Of a DNA stretch of 15,340 bases, positions 1-6,389 are shown one piece after another; position 1 is the first letter of the stretch, and every line of letters begins with the position of its first letter. This DNA is from Colivivens sp963640465 (GTDB lineage: Bacteria > Bacteroidota > Bacteroidia > Bacteroidales > Bacteroidaceae): NCBI GenBank assembly GCA_963640465.1, contig CAVHYP010000055.1:1-15340 (forward strand), given 5' to 3'. A program made the position numbers and the translations under genes. Below the pieces are notes generated by a model that searched no databases, was not told where the DNA came from, and saw only the letters and a program-made list of their open reading frames with translations.

Positions 1-507
1 CATCACACTGCGTACCACCACACCATGGTCTGTCCACTTATAGTCTGCCGATTCCGGATTGAGTGTCGAGTTGGTCATCAAACCAATGGCAGAACCGTTC
101 CTGCCGAATGTGGAGCAACTGTAATACAAATACCATTTTCCGGTGTGATACTGTATGTCCGGTGCCCAGGTGTGTCCTCTGTAGCCAGGCACCGAGTCGA
201 TTGCCCATTGAGGAACTTCAGACATGACAGAAGGTCCGGGTTGCCAAGTCATCATATCGTCGGACGACATGGTCCCCACCCCCTGTCCTGTGGCAAAGAT
301 GTAGTACTTACCATCACAGAATGCCATGACGGGGTCGTGCACATCGGGATTGGTGGAATCGAATACAAAACGGGGACGACGGTCAATCCGCATCCTCTCG
401 CGGTCGCCTGGGTTTCTGCGCCCCGGCATATCATCTTGTCCGTAGGCACACAATGACAACAGAGTAGCCATTGTAAGACACAAAATGTGAAGAAAATTTC
501 TTGACAT
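1..507 (-). CDS. GH43 family arabinanase-like glycoside hydrolase, N-terminal part (runs off window)
   Basis: Read on the minus strand from ATG at 507-505, the frame stays open for 169 codons to the window edge, so only the N-terminus is present. Residues 1-23 form a signal peptide with probable cleavage at AYG|QD, so the enzyme is exported. The next part matches the five-bladed propeller of glycoside hydrolase family 43, closest to endo-1,5-alpha-L-arabinosidases. It has HDPV with the expected catalytic Asp58, then DGKYYIFATG, then HTWAPDIQ (Asp118, the usual pKa-tuning Asp), and WYLYYSCSTFGRNGSAIGL. The catalytic acid Glu lies beyond the window. The family cuts arabinan side chains of plant pectin. 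The substrate is inferred from motif similarity, and xylan-active GH43 members remain possible. A canonical promoter lies directly upstream. Confidence 0.88.
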   Translation of the reverse strand, partial: MSRNFLHILCLTMATLLSLCAYGQDDMPGRRNPGDRERMRIDRRPRFVFDSTNPDVHDPVMAFCDGKYYIFATGQGVGTMSSDDMMTWQPGPSVMSEVPQWAIDSVPGYRGHTWAPDIQYHTGKWYLYYSCSTFGRNGSAIGLMTNSTLNPESADYKWTDHGVVVRSVM

Positions 508-537
508 GATTATTGGGGTTGAAGTTTATTTTCAGTG

Positions 538-568
538 CAAATATACGGGAAAACAACTACAAAACCAA
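538..568 (-). promoter_or_regulatory. Bacteroidetes-type promoter of the GH43 gene
   Basis: On the minus strand TTGG (568-565) is followed by exactly 19 bp and then TATATTTG (545-538). This fits the Bacteroidetes -33/-7 pattern of TTTG and TAnnTTTG. It lies about 30 bp before the ATG at 507. Confidence 0.65.
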
Positions 569-574
569 TTATAT

Positions 575-584
575 NNNNNNNNNN
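575..584. other. Assembly gap (10 N) with identical 9-bp flanks
   Basis: Ten N characters mark a scaffold join. CAATTATAT occurs immediately before the gap (566-574) and immediately after it (585-593), as if the two contig ends overlap and the gap length is a placeholder. Confidence 0.95.
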
Positions 585-649
585 CAATTATATTATTCTT
601 TTTTCTCAAAAAAATCCATAACTAAGCACATCCAATGGCAAATTATCAT

Positions 650-657
650 TATCTTTG
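650..657 (+). promoter_or_regulatory. -7 element of the CMD-family gene
   Basis: TATCTTTG fits TAnnTTTG and lies 26 bp before the ATG at 684, giving a short A-rich leader. I see no good -33 TTTG at the usual distance. Confidence 0.5.
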
Positions 658-683
658 CAAGGTAACAACAAAACATTAAGCCA

Positions 684-1472
684 ATGAGAGAGATAAAAAT
701 TACCAAGCGCGCTCACGAGGAAATGCGCCGTTTGTTTTCTTCTAGCAGAACAAAGATCAACAACATACATACAGACCCTGAACTGTCAGAGATTGTCGAC
801 AACTTTGCCTTCGACAAGACATTGGAAAAGACCGACGGCATTGTACTGGAGAAGACCCGTGTCATGTGTCTGCTTGCAACCACGATTGGATGTAATGCCA
901 TCAACGAATTTAAGCTGTTTGTCGATGCATGCCTCAACGTAGGAGTGAAACCACGTGAAATACGAGAGATTGTCTACATGGCATATCCTTACGTAGGCGC
1001 AGCCCTGCTTGTTGACTACAACCTGCTTATGAACGACATTTTCGAGAACAACGGCATACGTCTGCCGCTCGACCCTCAGAATACAGTGTCGAACGATGAG
1101 GAGGCATTCGAGAAAGGCAAGCAACTGCTTGACGAGACATTCGGGAAAGGTTCTGTGGACAGCCTCATCGCATCAGCGCCAAAGGGGCAGGAGCACCTCA
1201 CTAACTTCATGGCAGAGTACTGCTTCGGACGTTTCTACACACGTACCGGTATCGATCCACAGCACCGCGAACTCATTGCGTTCTGCCTGCTGGCAGCAAT
1301 GGGAGGTTGCGACGACCGCCTGCTCGTTCATGCACAGGGATGCAAAAACCACAATATCTCCAAGGAGGAAATGATAGCCGTCTGCACCATCATCCTGCCA
1401 TGGATCGGTTTCCCACGCACCCTCAATGCAGTATCAATAATCAACAAGGCATACTACGCACAGATAATGTAA
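684..1472 (+). CDS. Carboxymuconolactone decarboxylase (CMD) family protein with two tandem CMD domains
   Basis: The protein has 262 residues and no signal peptide, so it is cytoplasmic. Two CMD-like helical repeats are visible, at about residues 55-112 and 190-250. Each carries CLLAxxxGC (Cys62/Cys70 and Cys201/Cys209) followed by a VD/VHAQGC helix and a basic/acidic turn (KPREI, SKEEM). The second repeat ends with GFPRTLNA, a typical CMD ending, and has His216 and Cys220. The family includes gamma-carboxymuconolactone decarboxylase and the AhpD peroxidase partner. A Cys-rich member in an anaerobe is more likely a redox or alkylhydroperoxidase-type protein than an aromatic-pathway enzyme, but that is inference. 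The start is supported by a TAnnTTTG element 26 bp upstream. The gene probably heads a run with the next two genes, since no terminator is visible between them. Confidence 0.88.
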   Translation: MREIKITKRAHEEMRRLFSSSRTKINNIHTDPELSEIVDNFAFDKTLEKTDGIVLEKTRVMCLLATTIGCNAINEFKLFVDACLNVGVKPREIREIVYMAYPYVGAALLVDYNLLMNDIFENNGIRLPLDPQNTVSNDEEAFEKGKQLLDETFGKGSVDSLIASAPKGQEHLTNFMAEYCFGRFYTRTGIDPQHRELIAFCLLAAMGGCDDRLLVHAQGCKNHNISKEEMIAVCTIILPWIGFPRTLNAVSIINKAYYAQIM

Positions 1473-1534
1473 ATATATAACAGGTATAATCCAGCATTTG
1501 GCATCCAAGTTCAGAATCCTTGAACCGGACAACA

Positions 1535-1549
1535 AATACGACTCACTAT
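1535..1549 (+). promoter_or_regulatory. 15-base exact match to the phage T7 promoter core
   Basis: AATACGACTCACTAT is identical to positions -16 to -2 of the T7 RNA polymerase promoter and overlaps the ATG of the DUF362 gene. Positions -17, -1 and +1 differ (A, G and A in place of T, A and G). No T7-type polymerase is visible in the window, so a function here is unproven and it may be coincidence or artefact. Confidence 0.3.
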
Positions 1550-2483
1550 GAAAAAGTTATTTATCGCCTCAATACTGAGCATTGCATCCCTAGGAGCATT
1601 CGCACAGTCGGAAGTGTTCTTCACAAAGGAAATCACTCCCGAGTCACTGGTAAAAATCTACAAAGCTCTTGGCGTAAAAGCCAAAGGCAAAGTGGCAGTA
1701 AAAATATCCACGGGAGAATCATCACGCACCTACTATCTGCGCCCTGAGTTTATAGAACCATTAGTAAAGAAAGTGAAGGGCACAATCGTGGAATGCAACA
1801 CAGCTTACGGAGGCAACCGCAGCGACACACAAAGCCATCTGCACGCCATCGCCGAACGCGGATTCGACAAGATTGCCAAGGTGGACATTATGGATTCCGA
1901 AGGCGACATGAAAATACCTGTTGCCGATTCCACATGGATTAAATACGACATCGTGGGATCCCACCTTGCCAACTACGACTTCATGATCAATCTCGCCCAT
2001 TTCAAGGGGCATCAGATGGGAGGATTCGGAGGAGTACTGAAAAACGCATCAATAGGTGTGGCATCAAAGAGCGGCAAAGCCAATATCCACTCTGCAGGGA
2101 AGAGCGACAGAAATCCTTGGGGCAACAACAACCAGAACTCATTCACCGAGTCAATGGCTGCCGCTGCACAGGCTGTACACAACTATTTCAAAGGAAAAGT
2201 GCTCTACATCAATGTGATGAACAACATGTCTATCGACTGCGACTGCAACGGCAACCCACAAGAGCCAAAGTTGGCTGACGTGGGCATCCTTGCATCAACC
2301 GACCCTGTGGCACTCGACAAGGCTTGCCTTGACATCATCTTCAACCACACCGACAAACCGGGTGACGATGCACGTCCACTACAAGGACGAATAAAGCAGC
2401 TCCATGGTGAACACATCGTAGAGCATGCAGAAAAAATCGGGCTTGGCACTACAAACTACACGATAATTGACTTGGATAAGTAA
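1548..2483 (+). CDS. Secreted DUF362 domain protein
   Basis: The 311-residue protein starts with a signal peptide (cleavage near AFA|QS, residue 20), so it acts outside the cytoplasm. The mature part is DUF362-like. It has VECNTAYGGNR at 81-91, a His-containing SHLHAIAERGF segment, AHFKGHQMGGFGGVLKNASIG at about 150-170 and a late DPVALDKAC block at 252-260. Cysteines 83, 231, 233 and 260 are present, with CDC at 231-233. Many DUF362 proteins carry Fe-S ferredoxin domains, but here no CxxCxxC cluster motif is visible, so only the DUF362 core is present. The biochemical role is unknown. It lies 75 bp after the CMD gene. The start region contains a striking match to the T7 promoter, and a 51-bp tandem duplication begins at its last codons. 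Confidence 0.88.
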   Translation: MKKLFIASILSIASLGAFAQSEVFFTKEITPESLVKIYKALGVKAKGKVAVKISTGESSRTYYLRPEFIEPLVKKVKGTIVECNTAYGGNRSDTQSHLHAIAERGFDKIAKVDIMDSEGDMKIPVADSTWIKYDIVGSHLANYDFMINLAHFKGHQMGGFGGVLKNASIGVASKSGKANIHSAGKSDRNPWGNNNQNSFTESMAAAAQAVHNYFKGKVLYINVMNNMSIDCDCNGNPQEPKLADVGILASTDPVALDKACLDIIFNHTDKPGDDARPLQGRIKQLHGEHIVEHAEKIGLGTTNYTIIDLDK

Positions 2484-2571
2484 CCAACTTCGACAAACAA
2501 AAGATTTGAACGGAAAGTCGACCTTGATAAGAAAAAAACTTGAACAAACGACAGATTTGAACAAATAACAG
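2470..2571 (+). repeat. Diverged 51-bp tandem duplication across the DUF362 stop codon
   Basis: Two units of exactly 51 bp (2470-2520 and 2521-2571) align without gaps at 36 of 51 positions. The match is best in the first 42 bp and includes ACAAACAAAAGATTTGAAC against ACAAACGACAGATTTGAAC. The first unit contains the last codons and stop of the DUF362 gene. The second repeats the coding sense of DLDK beyond the stop. Confidence 0.75.
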
Positions 2572-2626
2572 AATCACAAACAAACATAAAAGAGTGCCCT
2601 GAAAAGGCACACACAAACGTAGCATT

Positions 2627-3073
2627 ATGGAAATTAAGACAATAGGAATTGCAAGCGACCATGCTGCATTTCAGTTGAAACAGTTCGTAAAAAAGTATCT
2701 GGAAGAGAAAGGTTACGCATACAAAGACTACGGCACATACACCGAAGACAGTTGCAACTATGCCACCTACGGACATGCTCTAGCAGAAGGAATTGAGAAA
2801 GGCGAAGTCTACCCGGGCATTGCCATGTGTGGCAGTGGCGAAGGCATCAGCATGACACTCAACAAGCATCAGAGCATCCGGGCCGGCTTGGTATGGCAAC
2901 CGGAGATTGCCCACCTCATCCGTGAACACAACAATGCAAACGTCATCGTGTTCCCTGGAAGATTCATCTCTGAATATGTATGCCGCCAGTGTCTGGACGA
3001 ATTCTTCTCAACTGAGTTCGCAGGCGGACGCCATCAGAAAAGAGTGGAAGAGATCCCGATGAAGAGCGAATAG
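2627..3073 (+). CDS. rpiB: Ribose-5-phosphate isomerase B (LacA/RpiB family)
   Basis: The 148-residue length is normal for RpiB, which interconverts ribose-5-phosphate and ribulose-5-phosphate in the non-oxidative pentose phosphate pathway in the cytoplasm. Visible family motifs are ASDHAAF (Asp11, His12), the glycine-rich anion-binding and catalytic loop MCGSGEGISM with Cys68, NKHQSIRAGL, the sugar-binding HNNANV (101-106), PGRF with Arg112 and the C-terminal GGRHQKRV. The loop has Glu where many RpiB proteins have Ile, Val or Asn (CGTGIG, CGSGNG), and the usual YPDYA reads CNYATYG. These could shift substrate preference towards related aldoses, but isomerase activity is expected because the Cys and His residues are kept. 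The gene lies 143 bp after DUF362 in a low-complexity spacer and ends at a strong hairpin. Confidence 0.93.
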   Translation: MEIKTIGIASDHAAFQLKQFVKKYLEEKGYAYKDYGTYTEDSCNYATYGHALAEGIEKGEVYPGIAMCGSGEGISMTLNKHQSIRAGLVWQPEIAHLIREHNNANVIVFPGRFISEYVCRQCLDEFFSTEFAGGRHQKRVEEIPMKSE

Positions 3074-3123
3074 TCCGAAACTAGTAATCTGATGAAGAGC
3101 GAAAAGCAGAAACGCTCAGACAT
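3058..3123 (+). repeat. 33-bp tandem duplication across the rpiB stop codon
   Basis: GATGAAGAGCGAA occurs at 3058-3070, where it encodes the end of RpiB, and again at 3091-3103. The period is 33 bp, 11 codons in frame. The second copy has AAG in place of the TAG stop. Confidence 0.7.
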
Positions 3124-3155
3124 ACGAAACCCAGGGCAATGCTCTGGGTTTCGTG
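3123..3155. terminator. Strong hairpin between convergent rpiB and dehydrogenase genes
   Basis: Bases 3124-3136 pair with 3142-3154 as a 13-bp stem with one G-U pair and a CAATG loop (arms ACGAAACCCAGGG and CTCTGGGTTTCGT). It lies between two convergent genes and probably ends transcription from both sides. The downstream U-tract is poor on either strand. Confidence 0.7.
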
Positions 3156-3192
3156 TATTCTTGCGTAATTTATTGTATTCCTACGTTCTTTT

Positions 3193-3212
3193 CACCTCAT
3201 TCCACCTCATTC
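3193..3212 (-). repeat. Perfect 10-bp tandem repeat at the dehydrogenase stop codon
   Basis: CACCTCATTC is repeated back to back at 3193-3202 and 3203-3212. On the minus strand the first unit overlaps the TGA at 3213-3211. Confidence 0.75.
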
Positions 3213-4158
3213 AGTTCACTACATTCTGAGGGTTTCCCTTTATGAAAGCCTTCACGTTCTTTGTGCAGATGTCAATCAGTCGAATTCTTGCTTCCTTGGT
3301 TGCCCAGGCAATGTGAGGAGTAAGGAAACAGTTCTTGGCTGTCAGCAATGGATTGTCGGCTGAAGCAGGCTCAGACGACAGGACATCAGCGCCATAGGCA
3401 GCAATCAGTCCATCATTGAGGGCTTGTGCCACATCAGCTTCGTTCACCACTGGTCCACGACTTGTATTGATAAGTATCGCTGACGGTTTCATAAGTTGTA
3501 GCCGTTCCATATTGACAAGGTCTTTTGTTGTCTCGGTCAGAGGGCAATGCAGGCTCAGCACGTCGCTTTCCTTGAAGAGAGTTTCCATTGACACTTTCTC
3601 GAAGCCTTTCGGCAACTCGTCCTTTGACGAGAAAGCAATCACATCCATGCCAAAAGTCTGTGCAATCTTTGCCACAGCCATTCCAGTATGTCCCATACCG
3701 ACAACACCAAAAATTTTCCCTGCCAGTTCGATGTGGGTGAAGTCATAATAGCAGAAGTCTTTGCAGTCGGTCCATCTGCCGTTTTTGTTGGCTTCGGCAT
3801 AATGCCCCACCCTATTTGTTATGTTGAGAATATGCGCCCAAACCATCTGTGCCACACTTTCCGTGCTGTATGCCGGGATATTGGTGACCACGATGCTCTG
3901 CCGGCTGGCAACTTCCAAGTCAACCACATTGTATCCAGTAGCCAACACGCCTATATAACTGAGGTGGGGCAACTGATTGAGGATCTCTGCATCGAGCACC
4001 ACTTTGTTTGTGAGCACAATGTCGTGTCCCTTGCATCTCTCCACAACCTCATCGGAAGATGTGCGGTCGTAGACATCCAAATCCGTCAACTCTTCGAGCT
4101 GGCGCCATGAGAGGTCGCCGGGATTGACTGTGTATGAATCAAGAATTACTGCTTTCAC
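3211..4158 (-). CDS. NAD(P)-dependent D-2-hydroxyacid dehydrogenase (glycerate/hydroxypyruvate dehydrogenase-like)
   Basis: The 315-residue protein is full length for the D-isomer-specific 2-hydroxyacid dehydrogenases, which reduce 2-oxoacids such as hydroxypyruvate to D-2-hydroxyacids. It shows the substrate-loop region GVLATGYNVVD at about 70-80, the Rossmann motif GVVGMGHTG (Gly154, 156, 159) and the catalytic triad Arg234 in NTSRGPVVNE, Glu263 in SSEP and His282 in TPHIAW. The strand-end residue that normally selects NAD (Asp) falls in AFSS, so cofactor choice is uncertain. The start is a GTG at 4158-4156, with no in-frame ATG until residue 105. That GTG lies inside the last codons of the Crp/Fnr-like gene, a 20-bp overlap that suggests translational coupling. 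The exact substrate cannot be told from sequence. Confidence 0.9.
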   Translation of the reverse strand: MKAVILDSYTVNPGDLSWRQLEELTDLDVYDRTSSDEVVERCKGHDIVLTNKVVLDAEILNQLPHLSYIGVLATGYNVVDLEVASRQSIVVTNIPAYSTESVAQMVWAHILNITNRVGHYAEANKNGRWTDCKDFCYYDFTHIELAGKIFGVVGMGHTGMAVAKIAQTFGMDVIAFSSKDELPKGFEKVSMETLFKESDVLSLHCPLTETTKDLVNMERLQLMKPSAILINTSRGPVVNEADVAQALNDGLIAAYGADVLSSEPASADNPLLTAKNCFLTPHIAWATKEARIRLIDICTKNVKAFIKGNPQNVVN

Positions 4159-4750
4159 GTTTGTTTATTGTATTTCTTACTCTGCTCAATGTCTCGGGTG
4201 CCATTCTCAGGTATGATGCCACATACTTAAGAGGTGTACGGCGTATGACTTCGCTGTCTCTTTGCATGAGTGTCATATACTTGTTGATGGGTGTCTCATC
4301 GAGCAATTTGTACATTTCTTCTTTCTTTGCTATCACCGACTCCACGATGGCGAACAGCAAGTCGTTCAGTTCCCTGTTTTCCGATGCCAAGTTCTTGAAC
4401 TGCCGGTAGTTTATTGCATAGAGATAAGTCGGTTCGAGCGTCTGCACGTTGAGTTGCGACTGTATGTGAGCAAAAAGGCATTCGTTACACATCAGCATGT
4501 CGCCTTCATGCACGATGTCGACCACATTGTCGAATCCGTCTTCGCTGCAGTACTGGCGGACAAGTCCTTTCAACAGATAGAACATATTGATGTCAGTCCT
4601 CGCATCCTCCATGATGAGTGTCCTGTGCTTGAAATGCATCGGTTGCAGCAAATCTGCCAGCAAACCAGCCGCATCGTAGCCCAACCGCACGTTGTATTTC
4701 CTTGCGATCTCGCGCACAGCGTCTCTCTTGTTGTCGTAAAATACTTTCAT
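4139..4750 (-). CDS. Crp/Fnr-family transcriptional regulator
   Basis: The 203-residue protein has the Crp/Fnr layout. A cyclic-nucleotide-binding-like beta roll spans about residues 35-120 (MFYLLKGLVRQYCSEDG, IVHEGDMLMCNE), followed by a long dimerisation helix (about 120-150) and a C-terminal winged helix at about 172-195 with PLKYVASYLRMAPETLSRVR, a typical recognition helix. The canonical cAMP-binding RS motif is not evident and no Fe-S cysteine cluster is seen, so the ligand is unknown. It overlaps the downstream dehydrogenase by 20 bp, making that gene its likely target or partner. Its leader is rich in C and A on the coding strand, with an AT-rich palindrome further upstream at 4828-4846. 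I see no canonical TAnnTTTG element, so it may be read through from yggS. Confidence 0.88.
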   Translation of the reverse strand: MKVFYDNKRDAVREIARKYNVRLGYDAAGLLADLLQPMHFKHRTLIMEDARTDINMFYLLKGLVRQYCSEDGFDNVVDIVHEGDMLMCNECLFAHIQSQLNVQTLEPTYLYAINYRQFKNLASENRELNDLLFAIVESVIAKKEEMYKLLDETPINKYMTLMQRDSEVIRRTPLKYVASYLRMAPETLSRVRNTINKRESSNS

Positions 4751-4827
4751 TTGTCTTTTGTGTTTGTAATTGTGTTATGTGTGTTGTATGTGTGTGCGTG
4801 CGTCTTGTTATATGTACAATGATGCGT

Positions 4828-4846
4828 TATATATGTACCATATATA
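4828..4846. repeat. AT-rich inverted repeat upstream of the Crp/Fnr-like gene
   Basis: TATATATG (4828-4835) and CATATATA (4839-4846) are perfect 8-bp inverted arms around TAC. A related GTTATATGTAC occurs at 4807-4817. It lies 78-96 bp upstream of the regulator start and could be an operator, possibly for autoregulation. Confidence 0.4.
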
Positions 4847-4859
4847 TAATAATATGTAT

Positions 4860-4940
4860 CGTCTTCGTCCGTGTATGCGTCTTCGTCCGTATTTCGTCCT
4901 TGTATCGTCTTCGTCTTTCGTCTGTATGTACGTCTTCGTC
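4860..4940. repeat. Degenerate CGTCTTCGTC repeat array
   Basis: CGTCTTCGTC occurs exactly four times, at 4860-4869, 4878-4887, 4906-4915 and 4931-4940, with further partial CGTC units between. Start spacing is 18, 28 and 25 bp. It lies just downstream of the yggS stop and in the presumed leader of the regulator gene, where the transcript would read GACGAAGACG. Confidence 0.8.
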
Positions 4941-4961
4941 TGTGATTTTTCCGGTGTTTAT

Positions 4962-5645
4962 TCATGCGTTGTAGTTGCGCAGTCCGAATATCTTGCTGCC
5001 AACCCGCACGAGGGTGCTTCCTTCTTCCAATGCTATGCGATAATCGTCGCTCATGCCCATAGACAGTTCACAGAAACTGTCGTCGTCGGAGAAGAAGCGT
5101 TTGCGAGCTTCTTCGAATGTGTCGTGTGCCAGGCGGAATTCCCTCCGTATCTGGACTTCATCATCTGTGTTGGTAGCCATGCACATCAAGCCTCTCAGCC
5201 TCACGTGCTCCAGCTTCCTGTATTCACCATCCTGCAAGACATCGATCAGTTCTGCCGGGAGAAAGCCGTATTTCGTGTCCTCTTGGGCCACATGTATCTG
5301 CAACAGGCAATCAATCACCCTGCCTGCCTTGCCAGCCTGTTTGTCGATTTCACGAAGGAGTTTCATGGAGTCGACCGAATGGATAAGGCTGATGTAGGGT
5401 GCGATGTACTTCACCTTGTTGGTCTGCAAATGTCCAATGAAGTGCCATTCGATGTCAGCCGGCAATGCCGGGTGTTTTGCCCCCAGTTCCTGCACATGGC
5501 TTTCTCCAAATATCCGCTGGCCGGCATCGTAAGCTTCCATGATGGCTTCTGCCGGATGATATTTGGAGACAGCCACGAGCCGGGCTTTCGTCCCCGTCAG
5601 TTCATTCAACACCTGCTTCAGGTTTGTCTGCAACTCTGTCGTCAT
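4962..5645 (-). CDS. yggS: YggS/PLPBP-type pyridoxal-phosphate homeostasis protein
   Basis: The 227-residue protein matches the YggS/PROSC family, a fold-type III PLP-binding single-domain protein that buffers PLP and affects amino-acid balance in the cytoplasm. Diagnostic motifs are LVAVSKYHP with the PLP lysine Lys28, FGESHVQEL at 46-54, IEWHFIGHLQTNKVKYI at about 65-81, a KYGF segment and the phosphate-binding ending SMGMSDDYRIAL, GSTLVRVGSKIFG. A longer frame reaches 5717, but the start at 5645 is better. It gives the usual N-terminus and is preceded at 8 bp by GGAGGA, a Shine-Dalgarno sequence that is rare in this window. With this start it overlaps the upstream DUF4494 gene by 44 bp, so the two are co-transcribed. 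A repeat array begins about 20 bp after its stop. Confidence 0.93.
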   Translation of the reverse strand: MTTELQTNLKQVLNELTGTKARLVAVSKYHPAEAIMEAYDAGQRIFGESHVQELGAKHPALPADIEWHFIGHLQTNKVKYIAPYISLIHSVDSMKLLREIDKQAGKAGRVIDCLLQIHVAQEDTKYGFLPAELIDVLQDGEYRKLEHVRLRGLMCMATNTDDEVQIRREFRLAHDTFEEARKRFFSDDDSFCELSMGMSDDYRIALEEGSTLVRVGSKIFGLRNYNA

Positions 5646-6099
5646 CTTGTTTTTCCTCCACAACTTCGAATGGGAACACGTCAAGCAGGTTTGTTTCCTG
5701 TATTGCAGCAATCTCAAAATCTGCCATCGTCCCTTTCATACCTTCCTCGAAACGGTCGAGAGCGCCACGGAAGTTGGCTGCCTGCACCAGCATATAGTGG
5801 GATGAACGCTTCTCTGTCTGTGTTTTCTCGTCGAGAGTGATGAAATTACATTTCACCTTATACCATTTGTCGGCATCGTCGGCATCGTTGATGAAGAGTT
5901 CATCAATCTTGGCTGGTGTAATGTTCTTTATCTCAAGCTGACCGTTACAGAACGGTGAGACCTCTCTTGTTATTCTTGCTTCTGCATCTGTAAAATTAAG
6001 TGCGTCAACGAGATAAGACTCTTTGAATTTCTTGTTCATTCCTCCTTCAACAGCCTTCTCTGACTCCACCTTACATTCAAACCAATAATTTCCTAACAT
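5602..6099 (-). CDS. DUF4494 family protein
   Basis: The 165-residue soluble protein fits the Bacteroidetes-specific DUF4494 family. It opens with YWFECKV, followed by KESYLVDALNFTDAEARI at about 27-44, the central WYKVKCNFITLDEK (about 79-92) and a conserved ending MKGTMADFEIAAIQETNLLDVFP. No signal peptide or membrane segment is present. The last 25 residues are acidic and low in complexity. The function of the family is unknown. The gene overlaps yggS by 44 bp, which links it to PLP homeostasis or at least to co-expression with it. A TAnnTTTG-type element is found 55-62 bp upstream. The family assignment rests on recalled motif pattern, and the coding call itself is secure. Confidence 0.85.
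   Translation of the reverse strand: MLGNYWFECKVESEKAVEGGMNKKFKESYLVDALNFTDAEARITREVSPFCNGQLEIKNITPAKIDELFINDADDADKWYKVKCNFITLDEKTQTEKRSSHYMLVQAANFRGALDRFEEGMKGTMADFEIAAIQETNLLDVFPFEVVEEKQDDDRVADKPEAGVE
5654..5659 (-). promoter_or_regulatory. Shine-Dalgarno sequence deciding the yggS start
   Basis: GGAGGA on the minus strand lies 8 bases before the ATG at 5645-5643. It sits inside the coding end of the DUF4494 gene and supports internal initiation at this ATG over the longer frame. Confidence 0.65.
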
Positions 6100-6153
6100 G
6101 ATTTCCTTGTTATTTCTGTCCTAATTCGTAATATTCTATCGAGTTTTATCTTG

Positions 6154-6161
6154 CAAAGGTA
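6154..6161 (-). promoter_or_regulatory. -7 promoter element of the DUF4494-yggS operon
   Basis: CAAAGGTA on the plus strand is TACCTTTG on the minus strand, matching TAnnTTTG. It lies 55-62 bp upstream of the DUF4494 start. No clear -33 TTTG is seen at 19-21 bp. Confidence 0.5.
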
Positions 6162-6389
6162 CAAAAATTCCACAAGACAGAATGAAAGAACCGGATAAAA
6201 TAAGGGCAGACGGCCAATAATTCCACGTTTATATTACCTCATCCGATCTGAATTACACAGAATCATCACTGCAGAGAACGGCAAAGTTCGGAAGCACGCC
6301 TCCAGTCCTCCATCCGGAGCCTGCCACCCATCTCTCCTTCGTGCATTATTTCGCAACTCGGAAAATGCCAAAACAAAAGAACACGTTTT

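Noticed and set aside
25..456. 143-codon plus-strand frame
   Set aside because: It is antisense to the clear GH43 gene on the minus strand and has no domain signs.
1485..1490. TATAAT as a promoter of the DUF362 gene
   Set aside because: The TATAAT-type -10 box is not the usual signal in Bacteroidetes, and no TTTG/TAnnTTTG pair is present nearby.
2593..2609. GTGCC/GGCAC hairpin before rpiB
   Set aside because: It has only five base pairs and no T-run, which is not enough for a terminator or attenuator call.
4860..4940. CRISPR-like regular repeats
   Set aside because: The units are 10 bp with short, unequal and related spacers, and there are no cas genes.
4747..4965. 72-codon minus-strand frame rich in Arg, Lys, Asp and Thr
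   Set aside because: It is produced by the repeat array and CA-rich leader between yggS and the regulator gene, and its composition only mirrors the DNA repeats.
5646..5717. Longer yggS start at 5717
   Set aside because: The extra 24 residues are Cys/Lys/Arg-rich and come from the overlapping DUF4494 frame. The later ATG has a Shine-Dalgarno sequence and gives the family's normal N-terminus.
4770..5840. 356-codon plus-strand frame
   Set aside because: It runs antisense to yggS and part of the DUF4494 gene, both of which have diagnostic motifs; it starts in low-complexity DNA.
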